NCBI GenBank assembly: GCA_030671005.1
Contig: DAOVAN010000002.1
Coordinates: 1 to 45,418, forward strand
DNA: 45,418 nt
Direction of reading: 5' to 3'
Source of the DNA: Caldifarciminota bacterium
GTDB taxonomy: Bacteria > Hydrothermota > Tepidihabitantia > SM23-42
This document shows, one piece after another, positions 24,600 through 33,129 of this stretch (position 1 is the first letter of the stretch; each line of letters begins with the position of its first letter). The position numbers and the translations under genes are program-made. The notes beneath the pieces are model-generated. The model was not told the origin of the DNA and ran no database searches. It was given only the letters and a program-made list of their open reading frames with translations.

Positions 24600-26316
24600 A
24601 TGAGCTCCTCATTGCAAGAAATGAGTATAAATAGGTAAATACGGCAAGAACGATCGCAATCATTGCGAAAATTGGTGACAGCGACAAGCTTATCCATCCA
24701 GCGGGTTTAATGAACAAATACGGAAATAAGAGAGGTGCGTAGCCAAGCATCACAATGAATACTACCAAAAGCCCTACAAAGTTTCTGCCCATATATATGA
24801 GCCCCGCACCTGGAATTATGAAATTAACTAAATACGCAATAAGCGATTTCATGCGCCGTTTCCGTTTTCCGACCGAATGCTTTAGCAATGCTTCCATTTC
24901 TACGTTCTCAGTAGACTTCAGTTTCGTAAAACATTCCTTGCACATGGTTTCATCCTCGATCTGCTCCTGACATTTTTGACATACCGAACGACCACATGTT
25001 GCGCAGTAAAACGGTGAGGGGAATCTAAACGGCAAGAATGTGAGCGCAAAGATGATGATAAAAGGAAGCACAAACATGTGACTAACAATACCACCAAAGG
25101 GTTCGAGCGGTTCAGAAAAAATCACCTGGTAATGATCGCCCGTATTGGGCATGATGTCAACCGGCTCACTCGAGGGAGACGAGAAACCCCGCCGCCTGGC
25201 TTCGGCCATGAACCGTGATGACTCACTATATTCAATGTTTCTCAACCTTAACAGACCCATATTGAAAAATGGCTCACCGCGGTCATCGGCCCGCATTGCA
25301 TAAGTATAAAGCGTCTCGGCCCTGGCCTCTTCCTCATAGATGAGATAGATGTTTGCGAGATTGTTCACAACCGCGATGTCACGATGACCCGTGTAATACA
25401 TATCCTCATACAAATCCATTGCCTTCTCAAGTTCACCGCGCTGTTTCAGAGCGTACGCCAAGAATATTTTCTCGCTCTCACTCTTATCAACAATCGCCGG
25501 CCTGCTATCGTAGTGCACCATCTCGTAGATGCGGTAATTTCTCGAATTCTTTGTAAGGAAATCGATAAAATGACTCAAGGGTAACGAAAAAACAAATACT
25601 ACAATCAGAGACACAAGAATGAGTCTTAACCAGTTACGTTCCTTCGTACTGAGTGTGAGCAGCAGCAATACTGTATAGCTGATAAATATTAGATAGAGGT
25701 GGCGAAACACGAGTACGGGAAAGAGCAATAGTGCCAATCCTATTATTCCCTTGAATTGGTTATGTTCCTGAGGATCAATGCGGTGACTGATCATCGGTAG
25801 ATACTTGATGACCTTCGTTACCACATAAACGAACCCGCACATGAACAAAACAATGAAAAGAAGAATTAGAAAATTAGTGAAGAGGAAGACCTGATTTCTG
25901 AAGTCGGAGAACATTGGCAGCGACAATGCAGAAATAACCGGATCAAGATTGCGTTTTCGAACTGCCAGCGTTATGAACGACAAGAAATTTTCGATCGCTG
26001 AAGAATCGAAATGGCTCGCCATGTGTAGCTTACTCATTGCCGTTTCATAATCCCTCGCCTCTTTTGCCTCCCATCTCAATACTGCTGAAAGATGGAAGTT
26101 ACGTCTTATACTGATTCTTTTGAGCAAGGTGTCGGCGCGCGGGTCATCGGCACTGTTGCGCCAGAACCACAGCACCACAGGATCATCGGCAAAATCGTTG
26201 ATATTGTACCGGCCTTGAGTGAGACCGACGAAGATTTCTTCGCTTCTGGATGACTGTAGGAAGTCCTGATAGCGTGTATCAAACTGGCAAAGGAACAAAA
26301 GGATTATCGCAAACAT
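24589..26316 (-). CDS. Polytopic membrane protein with TPR repeats and a zinc-binding module
   Basis: A 575-aa protein with an N-terminal signal or anchor, about five membrane helices between residues 140 and 270, a TPR-like region (about 285-375: SEKIFLAYALKQRGELEKAMDLYEDM, NNLANIYLIYEEEARAETLY), another helix near 410, a cysteine-rich zinc module (CATCGRSVCQKCQ ... CKEC, about 430-460) and three or four C-terminal helices. The family is not recognised by name. It is first in a two-gene unit with the DUF4388 protein, and its promoter lies six bases from the ATG. Confidence 0.7.
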   Translation of the reverse strand: MFAIILLFLCQFDTRYQDFLQSSRSEEIFVGLTQGRYNINDFADDPVVLWFWRNSADDPRADTLLKRISIRRNFHLSAVLRWEAKEARDYETAMSKLHMASHFDSSAIENFLSFITLAVRKRNLDPVISALSLPMFSDFRNQVFLFTNFLILLFIVLFMCGFVYVVTKVIKYLPMISHRIDPQEHNQFKGIIGLALLLFPVLVFRHLYLIFISYTVLLLLTLSTKERNWLRLILVSLIVVFVFSLPLSHFIDFLTKNSRNYRIYEMVHYDSRPAIVDKSESEKIFLAYALKQRGELEKAMDLYEDMYYTGHRDIAVVNNLANIYLIYEEEARAETLYTYAMRADDRGEPFFNMGLLRLRNIEYSESSRFMAEARRRGFSSPSSEPVDIMPNTGDHYQVIFSEPLEPFGGIVSHMFVLPFIIIFALTFLPFRFPSPFYCATCGRSVCQKCQEQIEDETMCKECFTKLKSTENVEMEALLKHSVGKRKRRMKSLIAYLVNFIIPGAGLIYMGRNFVGLLVVFIVMLGYAPLLFPYLFIKPAGWISLSLSPIFAMIAIVLAVFTYLYSFLAMRSSYGD

Positions 26317-26322
26317 TGTGGA

Positions 26323-26350
26323 ATTATAGAAGAAATTTTATATTTGTCAA
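26323..26350 (-). promoter_or_regulatory. Perfect consensus promoter giving a leaderless TPR-membrane-protein mRNA
   Basis: On the - strand: TTGACA (26350-26345), 16-bp spacer, TATAAT (26328-26323), six bases (TCCACA), ATG at 26316. No SD is present. Confidence 0.8.
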
Positions 26351-26422
26351 TACTTAATCGACACTTAAGTTGGAAAAAGAAGAAGATCTGCCAATATATC
26401 CACGGTTTTTTGAGTACTTTTC

Positions 26423-26450
26423 TTGACTTCTAAAGTCAATTGGGTATAAT
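26423..26450 (+). promoter_or_regulatory. Promoter of the 2-oxoacid:ferredoxin oxidoreductase operon
   Basis: TTGACT (26423-26428), 16-bp spacer, TATAAT (26445-26450). A start near 26457 gives a ~61-nt leader ending in AAGGGAGGA before the ferredoxin ATG at 26518. Unlike several neighbouring operons, this one keeps a normal leader. Confidence 0.75.
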
Positions 26451-26517
26451 ATATTGAATTCTTGAGATTCATCATACATTGACATATGCGAAAAATCGTA
26501 CCAGAAGGGAGGACTTA

Positions 26518-26727
26518 ATGCCTCAGGTGAAGATTTTAGAGGAAGTTTGCAAAGGCTGTGGCTTGTGCTGTGACAATGTCTGCCCCGTAGACATTCTCAT
26601 CCTTTCGCCCGACAGGATCAATTCTAGCGGCTACCATCCTGCTGAAGTAACCGACAATAGCAAGTGTACCGGCTGTGGATACTGCTTCAAGATATGCCCA
26701 GAGCCAGCTATCGAAGTATACAAGTAG
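26518..26727 (+). CDS. 2-oxoacid:ferredoxin oxidoreductase, 2[4Fe-4S] ferredoxin subunit (delta)
   Basis: A 69-aa protein with two cluster motifs: CKGCGLCCDNVCP and CTGCGYCFKICP. The start at 26518 is chosen because of AAGGGAGGA upstream; the longer frame from 26479 has no SD. It passes electrons from the TPP site to soluble ferredoxin. It leads the operon, 10 nt before the alpha subunit. Confidence 0.92.
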   Translation: MPQVKILEEVCKGCGLCCDNVCPVDILILSPDRINSSGYHPAEVTDNSKCTGCGYCFKICPEPAIEVYK

Positions 26728-26737
26728 AGGAGACGAC

Positions 26738-27805
26738 ATGGCGGAAAAGAAATTGATGTATGGCAATTACGCAATAGTCGAAGGTGTTCTCGCTGCCGGG
26801 TGCAGATTCTTTGCCGGATATCCCATCACACCCCAGAATGAAATACCTGAATATATGTCCATTAGGATGAACGAGATGGGCGGCGTATTCATACAGACCG
26901 AGAGCGAAATTGCCGCAATCAATATGCTCTTCGGCGTGGCCGCCGCCGGCAAAAGGGCGATGACCTCTTCTTCTTCGCCCGGCATCAGCTTAATGCAAGA
27001 AGGCATTTCTTACATCGCCGGTGCTGACATACCGGTTTTGGTAGTGAACGTCATTCGGGGTGGTCCAGGACTGGGTAATATTGCACCAGCACAATCCGAC
27101 TATTATCAGGCAACAAGAGGTGGTGGTCATGGCGACTACTTCACAATCACTCTGGCGCCTAATTCAGCACAGGAATTGTTTGAGTTCCCGAAACTGGCTT
27201 TCGAACTAGCCGAGAAGTATCGTAATCCTGCTCTTATTCTGGCTGATGGTCTACTCGGCCAGATGATGGAGCCAGTCGAATTCTCATATGAACCGGTTGA
27301 CCCGAATACCCTTCCCGAACCCGCATATGCCCTGAGTGGTTGTAAGGGAAGAGAACGCAGAGTTGTCCGTTCATACGACTTGAAACCGGGCAAACTCGAG
27401 GAGTGGAACTGGCGGCGTCAAAAGAAATATCAGCAAATCATGCAAGACGAGCAACGATTCGAAACCACCTCATGTGAAGACGCAGATCTCGTCATTGTTG
27501 CTTTCGGCACCTGTGCCCGTGTCTGCAACGCGGCAATGCGCATGGCGCGCGAAAAAGGTCTCAAGGTGGGATTGCTCAGACCTATAACCCTTTGGCCATT
27601 CCCAGCAAAAGTGCTCGCCGAGCTATCCAAAAAAACTGACGATTTCCTGGTCGTCGAGATGAACATGGGTCAGATGATTGAGGACGTGAAATTGGCTACC
27701 GAGTGCAGAGGGAAGATTCACTTCCATGGCCGGCCAGGAGGCGGCGTACCTGCACCACCCGAGGTCTTCGAGAAGATCCAGACCATTCTTGGGGGTGCCC
27801 GATGA
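26738..27805 (+). CDS. 2-oxoacid:ferredoxin oxidoreductase alpha subunit (VorB/KorA-like)
   Basis: A 355-aa protein. It opens with a pyrimidine-binding domain (FAGYPITPQNEIPEY, TESEIAAINMLFGVAAAG, TSSSSPGISLMQEG). The loop VIRGGPGLGNIAPAQSDYYQAT and GGGHGDY are characteristic of the VorB/KorA branch. The C-terminal transketolase-like domain runs from about residue 250 (DLVIVAFGTCAR). The substrate may be 2-oxoglutarate or branched-chain 2-oxoacids; the motif set looks closer to VorB, which is only a visual impression. The ATG 26738 follows GAGGAG; the stop overlaps the beta subunit start (ATGA). Confidence 0.9.
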   Translation: MAEKKLMYGNYAIVEGVLAAGCRFFAGYPITPQNEIPEYMSIRMNEMGGVFIQTESEIAAINMLFGVAAAGKRAMTSSSSPGISLMQEGISYIAGADIPVLVVNVIRGGPGLGNIAPAQSDYYQATRGGGHGDYFTITLAPNSAQELFEFPKLAFELAEKYRNPALILADGLLGQMMEPVEFSYEPVDPNTLPEPAYALSGCKGRERRVVRSYDLKPGKLEEWNWRRQKKYQQIMQDEQRFETTSCEDADLVIVAFGTCARVCNAAMRMAREKGLKVGLLRPITLWPFPAKVLAELSKKTDDFLVVEMNMGQMIEDVKLATECRGKIHFHGRPGGGVPAPPEVFEKIQTILGGAR

Positions 27806-28551
27806 AACAGATTTTTGGCAGACCTGCAGGATTGACGGATGTTCTCCAAAGATATTGTCCAGGTTGTGGCCATGGTATAGTCCATCGCATAATCGGCGAG
27901 CTAATGGTTAAGCTAGAAATCCGGGAGCGTACGGTCGGCATCGCGCCCGTGGGTTGCTCAGTATTTGCCGATGAGTATTTCAATTGCGACATGATTCAGC
28001 CGCCTCATGGCAGGGGCCCGGCAGTATCAACCGGTATCAAGCGTTCCAGACCAGACACAGTGGTATTCAGTTATCAGGGCGATGGCGATCTTGCGGCAAT
28101 CGGCACTGCCGAAATCATACACGCCGCGGCCCGCAATGAGAACATCACGATTATCTTCATCAACAATGCCATCTTCGGCATGACCGGTGGTCAGCTTGCG
28201 CCCACAACACTGCCTGGCATGAAATCTACGACCTCGGTTCAGGGTCGCGATGTCAAGAAACAAGGATACCCGATAAAGGTGTGTGAATTACTCGCTGGCC
28301 TTGACGGTCCCTCCTATCTCGTGCGGACATCGGTGCATAAACCGAAAGACATAATCAAAACGGAGAAGGCGTTAAAGAATGCCTTCCTAAACCAAATGGA
28401 GAACAAGGGATTTTCCTTGGTTGAAATACTATCGATGTGCCCCACAAATTGGGGGATGACTCCGATACAGTCAAAAAACTGGATCGAAGAAACGATGATG
28501 AAATATTTTCCTCTTGGAGAATACCGTAATCGGGCAAAGGAGGAAAAATGA
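27802..28551 (+). CDS. 2-oxoacid:ferredoxin oxidoreductase beta subunit (TPP-binding)
   Basis: A 249-aa protein. The N-terminal RYCPGCGHG carries cluster-ligand or substrate-loop cysteines. The thiamine diphosphate motif runs GDGDLAAIG to FINNAIFGMTGGQ. The start is taken at 27802, where ATGA overlaps the alpha stop; the frame continues upstream only inside the alpha gene. Together with alpha, gamma and ferredoxin subunits it oxidatively decarboxylates a 2-oxoacid to an acyl-CoA and reduces ferredoxin. Confidence 0.92.
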   Translation: MKQIFGRPAGLTDVLQRYCPGCGHGIVHRIIGELMVKLEIRERTVGIAPVGCSVFADEYFNCDMIQPPHGRGPAVSTGIKRSRPDTVVFSYQGDGDLAAIGTAEIIHAAARNENITIIFINNAIFGMTGGQLAPTTLPGMKSTTSVQGRDVKKQGYPIKVCELLAGLDGPSYLVRTSVHKPKDIIKTEKALKNAFLNQMENKGFSLVEILSMCPTNWGMTPIQSKNWIEETMMKYFPLGEYRNRAKEEK

Positions 28552-29081
28552 CCAAGGAAATAATCATTGCTGGTTTCGGCGGACAGGGAATCGTATCGTC
28601 AGGCATCATTTTGGGTCACGCCGGCTTGTTCGAGAACAAAAATGTCACTTTCTTCCCTTCGTACGGTGCAGAAATGCGCGGCGGCACAGCAAACTGTTCA
28701 GTGGTGATATCGACCGAACCAGTAGCATCCCCGATTGTCGCTGATCCGGACATAGTCATCGTGATGAACGAACCATCACTAACCCATTTTGAGCCAATGG
28801 TCAAACCCGGCGGAACCCTGTTCGTGAACAAGACCCTCATCAAATCACGCCCAAAAAGAACCGATATCACCATCATCCCCATTGAAGCTAACGCGATCGC
28901 TGAGGAACTCGGGCAGGGACGCATCGCCAATATGGTCATGCTTGGTGCGCTAATCAAGAATACGAAGATGCTCAGTTTAGAAACATTAAAGAAAGCACAA
29001 CGCGAGAGGTTCGTCAAATCAAGCGAGGAGCAGCTGAACCTGAACGACAAAGCATTGGAACGCGGTTACGAACTCGTATAA
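28548..29081 (+). CDS. 2-oxoacid:ferredoxin oxidoreductase gamma subunit
   Basis: A 177-aa protein with the gamma-domain opening GFGGQGIVSSGIILGHA, then FFPSYGAEMRGGTANCSVVIS and PDIVIVMNEPSL. It overlaps the beta stop through ATGA and has a strong SD (AAAGGAGG) inside the end of beta. It completes a four-gene delta-alpha-beta-gamma operon. Confidence 0.92.
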   Translation: MTKEIIIAGFGGQGIVSSGIILGHAGLFENKNVTFFPSYGAEMRGGTANCSVVISTEPVASPIVADPDIVIVMNEPSLTHFEPMVKPGGTLFVNKTLIKSRPKRTDITIIPIEANAIAEELGQGRIANMVMLGALIKNTKMLSLETLKKAQRERFVKSSEEQLNLNDKALERGYELV

Positions 29082-29218
29082 ACCGCTAATGATGAGAGAT
29101 GAGAAATGAAAAGAATTCTTAGGTGTCAACATAGTGGAACATTAGAATGCTGTGACTGCCCGCATAAGTAGGGTGGTTAAAGCAAGAGAAATAGGTACTT
29201 GTTTTACAAACACTTATA
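29082..29218. other. Short non-coding gap before the radical SAM gene
   Basis: A TATAAT at 29215-29220 overlaps the ATG at 29219 and has no -35 at proper distance, so it is not called as a promoter. No hairpin terminator or SD is seen. Confidence 0.4.
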
Positions 29219-31633
29219 ATGCTGGATGATGTCCTGCCTCTGGTGAGAAAACCGATTCGCTACACGGGTGGCGAATACAATATCACGATAAAAAAACATC
29301 CCCGGGTACTCATCGGTCTGGTCTTCCCCGAGATCTACGAATTGGGTATGTCCAACCTTGGCATCAAAATCGTATACCATCTCTTCAACCGTGAACAAGA
29401 TATTCAATGCGAGAGAATTTTCGCGCCCTGGCCCGATTTTGGCGGTAAGCTCAGGGAACACAATATTATACCCTACGGGCTCGAAACAAAAACCCCGATA
29501 ACTGAATTCGACCTGTTGGGCTTTTCCCTCCAGAGTGAATTATGCTACACTAATGTTTTGTATATCTTAGACCTTGCCAACATACCATTCAGGGCTGCTG
29601 ACCGCGACCGGCGTCATCCAATCCTCATTGCCGGCGGACCAGCCACGCTAAATCCCCGGCCCCTTTCCCAGGTCTTCGACGCGTTTGTGATCGGCGATGG
29701 CGAACCCGTGGTCGGAGAAATCGCCAGAATACTCAAAGACACTGCCAAGGACAAAAAGGCACAGCGCCTGCGAGCGATGTCGCGCATGCGCGGTGTATGG
29801 GTACCGGCACTGCACGGCGCCGACTCAAAAATCCAGAAATGCACAGCATCGCTACTCCATGAAGAGACCTTACCCTTTCCGCCGATACTACCAATATGCG
29901 ACATCACCCACGACCGTTATGTTGTCGAGGTGATGCGAGGATGCACCTGGGGCTGTCGCTTCTGTCAATCTGGCTATACGAATCGTCCATTGCGGGTCAG
30001 GCCCGAGTCCGAAATCTTGAGGGCCGTGGAGAAAGGAATAAGACACACAGGCTGGGAAGAGGTCTCTCTACTATCATTCTCGATCCTCGACTATCCCGAC
30101 CTCTTGAACCTTATCCGAAAACTCAACGAACTGCTTAAGAAAAAAAGGGTAAGCATTTCTCTGCCGGCCATGCGCGGCGAGCTCTTCACCGAGGATTTAG
30201 CAATGCTCTTACGAGAAATCAAGAAAAGTGGGTTGACCTTTGCTCCCGAGACCGCTAGCGAAAAGCTTCGTTGCCGGTTGAACAAATCCTTTTCCAATGA
30301 CCGTCTCATCAACTCAATAGACACCGCATACCGACTCGGCTGGAAGCAGGTGAAACTATACTTCATGATTGGACTACCCTTTGAGCAAGATGACGACATC
30401 AAAGAGATAAACAAATTGAGCGCGATGATACTACAAACATGTTCCAGTGGTAGCATCAAGCTTTCGTTGAGTTCCTTTGTTCCCAAACCTCACACTCCCT
30501 TTGAGTCGGTGGAATTCGCGCCGATCGAAGAACTGGAAGCCAAAATTGAAAGGATAAAGAGCACGAAGAGACGCCGTTTAGAAATTAAGTATCAGTCTCC
30601 TCAGGTTTCATATATCGAAGCTGTTCTGTCTCGGGCAGACGAAAGAATATTGCCGGTCATCGAAGATGTGTACCATAAGGGCAGTATATTTGAGGAATGG
30701 CGCGAGGGGTTCGACTTTTCGCGCTGGCAAGACTCTTTCCAGAAACACGATATAGACCCGGGTGAATATCTCAAATCGCGGGAGAGCAACCCCTGGGATA
30801 TCGTTGACACCGGGGTCAGTAAAGACTTCCTACGAAAAGAATTTCATAGATCAAGACTCGGTTTGACAACCGAGAACTGTTTCTACAAGAATTGTACTCA
30901 TTGTGGAGCATGTGATGGTGATCAATCAAAGCATCACGAAAGCCAGGACAAATACCTCAGTGTTGAGCAGGAACCTAAGAAATCAGGGCAGCAAATAATG
31001 TATCGTGTGAAGTACTCAGTGGGCGAGCCGTTCCGTTATGCTTCACACCTGGATATCGCGAGGACTATCTACCGAACCCTGCGTAGAACTGAGCTGCCGA
31101 TAAAATTCACTCAAGGGTTCTCCCCAATACCAAAGGTTTCGTTTTGTCCACCTAAGAGTGTTGGGCAGATATCCAAGGGCGATTTTTTTGACATCTACTT
31201 TGACGCTGAGTATTTCGGCAACATCTCGAGGGAATTGAATTCCAGACTTCCGGCAGGCATCAGGGTGCTGGATATTCGCGCCTTGGAGTCCAGAGCACCA
31301 TCACTTTCCAGCTCCATAAACTTGATAGAATACGAGGTCGATATTGCGGGGAGTGAGTTAAGGAAACAGATTGATTCCTCATCCAGAGAATCGGTCTACA
31401 TAGAAACAAAATCCGGGAGGAAGGATATCGCTGCCGGGCTTGATTCCATTTCAATCAGCAACGGTAAACTTACCTGCGCCCTATACTATGGCGGCGGGCA
31501 AATAAATATTTATGACCTCATTAGCTATTTGACTGGTCTTCCTTCAGACCAGGCCAAGCGCTACAAAGTAACGAGAACGACGATGTTCACAAAAAAAGAG
31601 GGTGAACTATATTCTCCGATGGAGGCCAAGTGA
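29219..31633 (+). CDS. Radical SAM protein (TIGR03960-like) fused to a DUF2344 (TIGR03936-like) domain
   Basis: An 804-aa protein. The N-terminal B12-binding-like region (PRVLIGLVFPEIYELGMSNLGIKI) precedes a radical SAM domain with cluster ligands Cys242, Cys246 and Cys249 in MRGCTWGCRFCQSG. After ~600 residues a cysteine-rich linker (CFYKNCTHCGACDG) leads to a DUF2344 domain (KYSVGEPFRYASHLDIARTIYRTLRR ... FTQGFSPIPKVSF). In many bacteria these are separate or fused genes beside rng/rne, exactly as here: the stop overlaps the RNase G GTG start. The function is unproven; an RNA- or ribosome-linked modification is suggested by the neighbour. Confidence 0.9.
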   Translation: MLDDVLPLVRKPIRYTGGEYNITIKKHPRVLIGLVFPEIYELGMSNLGIKIVYHLFNREQDIQCERIFAPWPDFGGKLREHNIIPYGLETKTPITEFDLLGFSLQSELCYTNVLYILDLANIPFRAADRDRRHPILIAGGPATLNPRPLSQVFDAFVIGDGEPVVGEIARILKDTAKDKKAQRLRAMSRMRGVWVPALHGADSKIQKCTASLLHEETLPFPPILPICDITHDRYVVEVMRGCTWGCRFCQSGYTNRPLRVRPESEILRAVEKGIRHTGWEEVSLLSFSILDYPDLLNLIRKLNELLKKKRVSISLPAMRGELFTEDLAMLLREIKKSGLTFAPETASEKLRCRLNKSFSNDRLINSIDTAYRLGWKQVKLYFMIGLPFEQDDDIKEINKLSAMILQTCSSGSIKLSLSSFVPKPHTPFESVEFAPIEELEAKIERIKSTKRRRLEIKYQSPQVSYIEAVLSRADERILPVIEDVYHKGSIFEEWREGFDFSRWQDSFQKHDIDPGEYLKSRESNPWDIVDTGVSKDFLRKEFHRSRLGLTTENCFYKNCTHCGACDGDQSKHHESQDKYLSVEQEPKKSGQQIMYRVKYSVGEPFRYASHLDIARTIYRTLRRTELPIKFTQGFSPIPKVSFCPPKSVGQISKGDFFDIYFDAEYFGNISRELNSRLPAGIRVLDIRALESRAPSLSSSINLIEYEVDIAGSELRKQIDSSSRESVYIETKSGRKDIAAGLDSISISNGKLTCALYYGGGQINIYDLISYLTGLPSDQAKRYKVTRTTMFTKKEGELYSPMEAK

Positions 31634-33105
31634 GAAAAAAAGACATGATTGTTAACATCTCGAATACAGAAACAAGAATTGCAGTAATGCAAGACGGCAG
31701 CTTCGCCGAGTTTTATCTGGACCGTGCTGAACAGACAAGCCTGGTTGGCAACGTCTACAAGGGCAAAGTCCTTAATCTGATCTCCGGTCTAAAGGCCGCA
31801 TTCGTCAACATCGGTATTGAGAAGAATGGATTTCTTCCGCTTAATGAAATTCCATTCGAAGAATTCTCAGAGCTCTTCGAGAGCGACATTGAGATGGAAC
31901 ACAAGTATCGGCCGGAAGAGATAAAACTCAGGGAAAACCAAGAAATAATCGTCCAGGTAACTAAGGATCCATACGGCATAAAGGGTCCACGCATCACTTC
32001 ATACATCTCCATTCCTGGCCGATACGTTGTACTACTGATAAACGCGAAGAATATCGGCATCTCCCGTAAGATTCGTCAACGACGCGTGCGCGAGATGCTC
32101 TTCCGAACAGGTAAACACATCAAACCGCAGGGTATGGGGATCATCATTCGGACTGCAGCCGCACGCGCGAAATCCGAAGAAATCAAGAAAGAAGTAGAGG
32201 TACTCAGGCGTGAGTGGGACATAAATCTTCAGAAGGCAAAAGCCACAGCACCGGTTCTCATTTACCAGGAGCCCGATGTACTCATCAAGACGGTCCGTGA
32301 CGTATTCAATAGCGAAGTAAGGAATCTAATCATAGATTCCCAGCCGGCCTATAGTAAGATCATCACTTACCTCGGCAGGGTATCTCCCCGCATGCGCTCG
32401 CGGGTCAAGCTCTATACTGATAGCCAACCCATATTCCAGAAATACTCCGTCGAGGATCAGCTAAAGAGCATACTGGAGAGGAAAGCATGGCTGCCTAGTG
32501 GTGGTTACATCGTACTCGACCAGACCGAAGCACTGGTGACCATAGATGTCAACACCGGCAAGTCTTCTAAGGAAAAACAGGCTGAGAAGTTAGGCTTATC
32601 GACGAATCTCGAGGCGCTAAGAGAAATCGTGCGCCAACTGCGTTTAAGGGATATCGGTGGCCTGGTCGTGGTCGACCTCATTGACCTTACAAGAAAAGAA
32701 AATATTAGCCGTATGCTGAGGGAATTCAAGTCGCTCATTCGTGAAGACCGGGCGCGCTACCGGATCGGCGCGATAAGTGAATTCGGGCTATTGGAATTCA
32801 CGCGCGAACGCTCACGAATCAGTGTCACCTCAAGCCTGAGTGAGCCCTGCCCGATCTGCAAGGGTAGAGGGAGAACCATGTCCCGGCAGAGTGCGCTGGG
32901 ATATGTCGAACGCTGGTTCAGGTCCAATGGCCAGAACGTCAAGGGTAAAATGGTTGAACTACAAACATCGCCCCGGCTTGCTGATTTCCTCAGTCTTCGG
33001 CACGCCGAGGTCATTGCGGATATCGCCAAGGAATACAAATTAATTCTCCGCATCAAGGCTGACTATGCATTTAGTGAAGGTGATTTCAAGGTGATCGTGT
33101 TATGA
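31630..33105 (+). CDS. rng: Ribonuclease G/E family protein
   Basis: A 491-aa protein, the length of RNase G rather than full RNase E. It starts at GTG 31630, overlapping the preceding TGA (GTGA). The S1 RNA-binding domain is near residues 35-130 (NVYKGKVLNLISGLKAAFVNIG). The DNase I-like catalytic region has TIDVNTG and VVVDLIDL, supplying the metal-binding aspartates, followed by the zinc-link CPICKGRG. It takes part in rRNA 5' maturation and mRNA decay. Tight coupling with the radical SAM/DUF2344 gene is a widely conserved pairing. Confidence 0.93.
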   Translation: MRKKDMIVNISNTETRIAVMQDGSFAEFYLDRAEQTSLVGNVYKGKVLNLISGLKAAFVNIGIEKNGFLPLNEIPFEEFSELFESDIEMEHKYRPEEIKLRENQEIIVQVTKDPYGIKGPRITSYISIPGRYVVLLINAKNIGISRKIRQRRVREMLFRTGKHIKPQGMGIIIRTAAARAKSEEIKKEVEVLRREWDINLQKAKATAPVLIYQEPDVLIKTVRDVFNSEVRNLIIDSQPAYSKIITYLGRVSPRMRSRVKLYTDSQPIFQKYSVEDQLKSILERKAWLPSGGYIVLDQTEALVTIDVNTGKSSKEKQAEKLGLSTNLEALREIVRQLRLRDIGGLVVVDLIDLTRKENISRMLREFKSLIREDRARYRIGAISEFGLLEFTRERSRISVTSSLSEPCPICKGRGRTMSRQSALGYVERWFRSNGQNVKGKMVELQTSPRLADFLSLRHAEVIADIAKEYKLILRIKADYAFSEGDFKVIVL

Positions 33106-33129
33106 CAGCGCTAGGAAAGGGGTCAAAAC

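Noticed and set aside
28616..29050. 144-codon frame antisense to the oxidoreductase gamma gene, and similar long antisense frames (for example 4051-4581, 7624-8013, 42358-42867)
   Set aside because: Each lies opposite a clear family gene and has no independent SD or domain.
29215..29220. TATAAT at the start of the radical SAM gene
   Set aside because: It overlaps the ATG and no -35 lies at 15-18 bp, unlike the leaderless promoters elsewhere.
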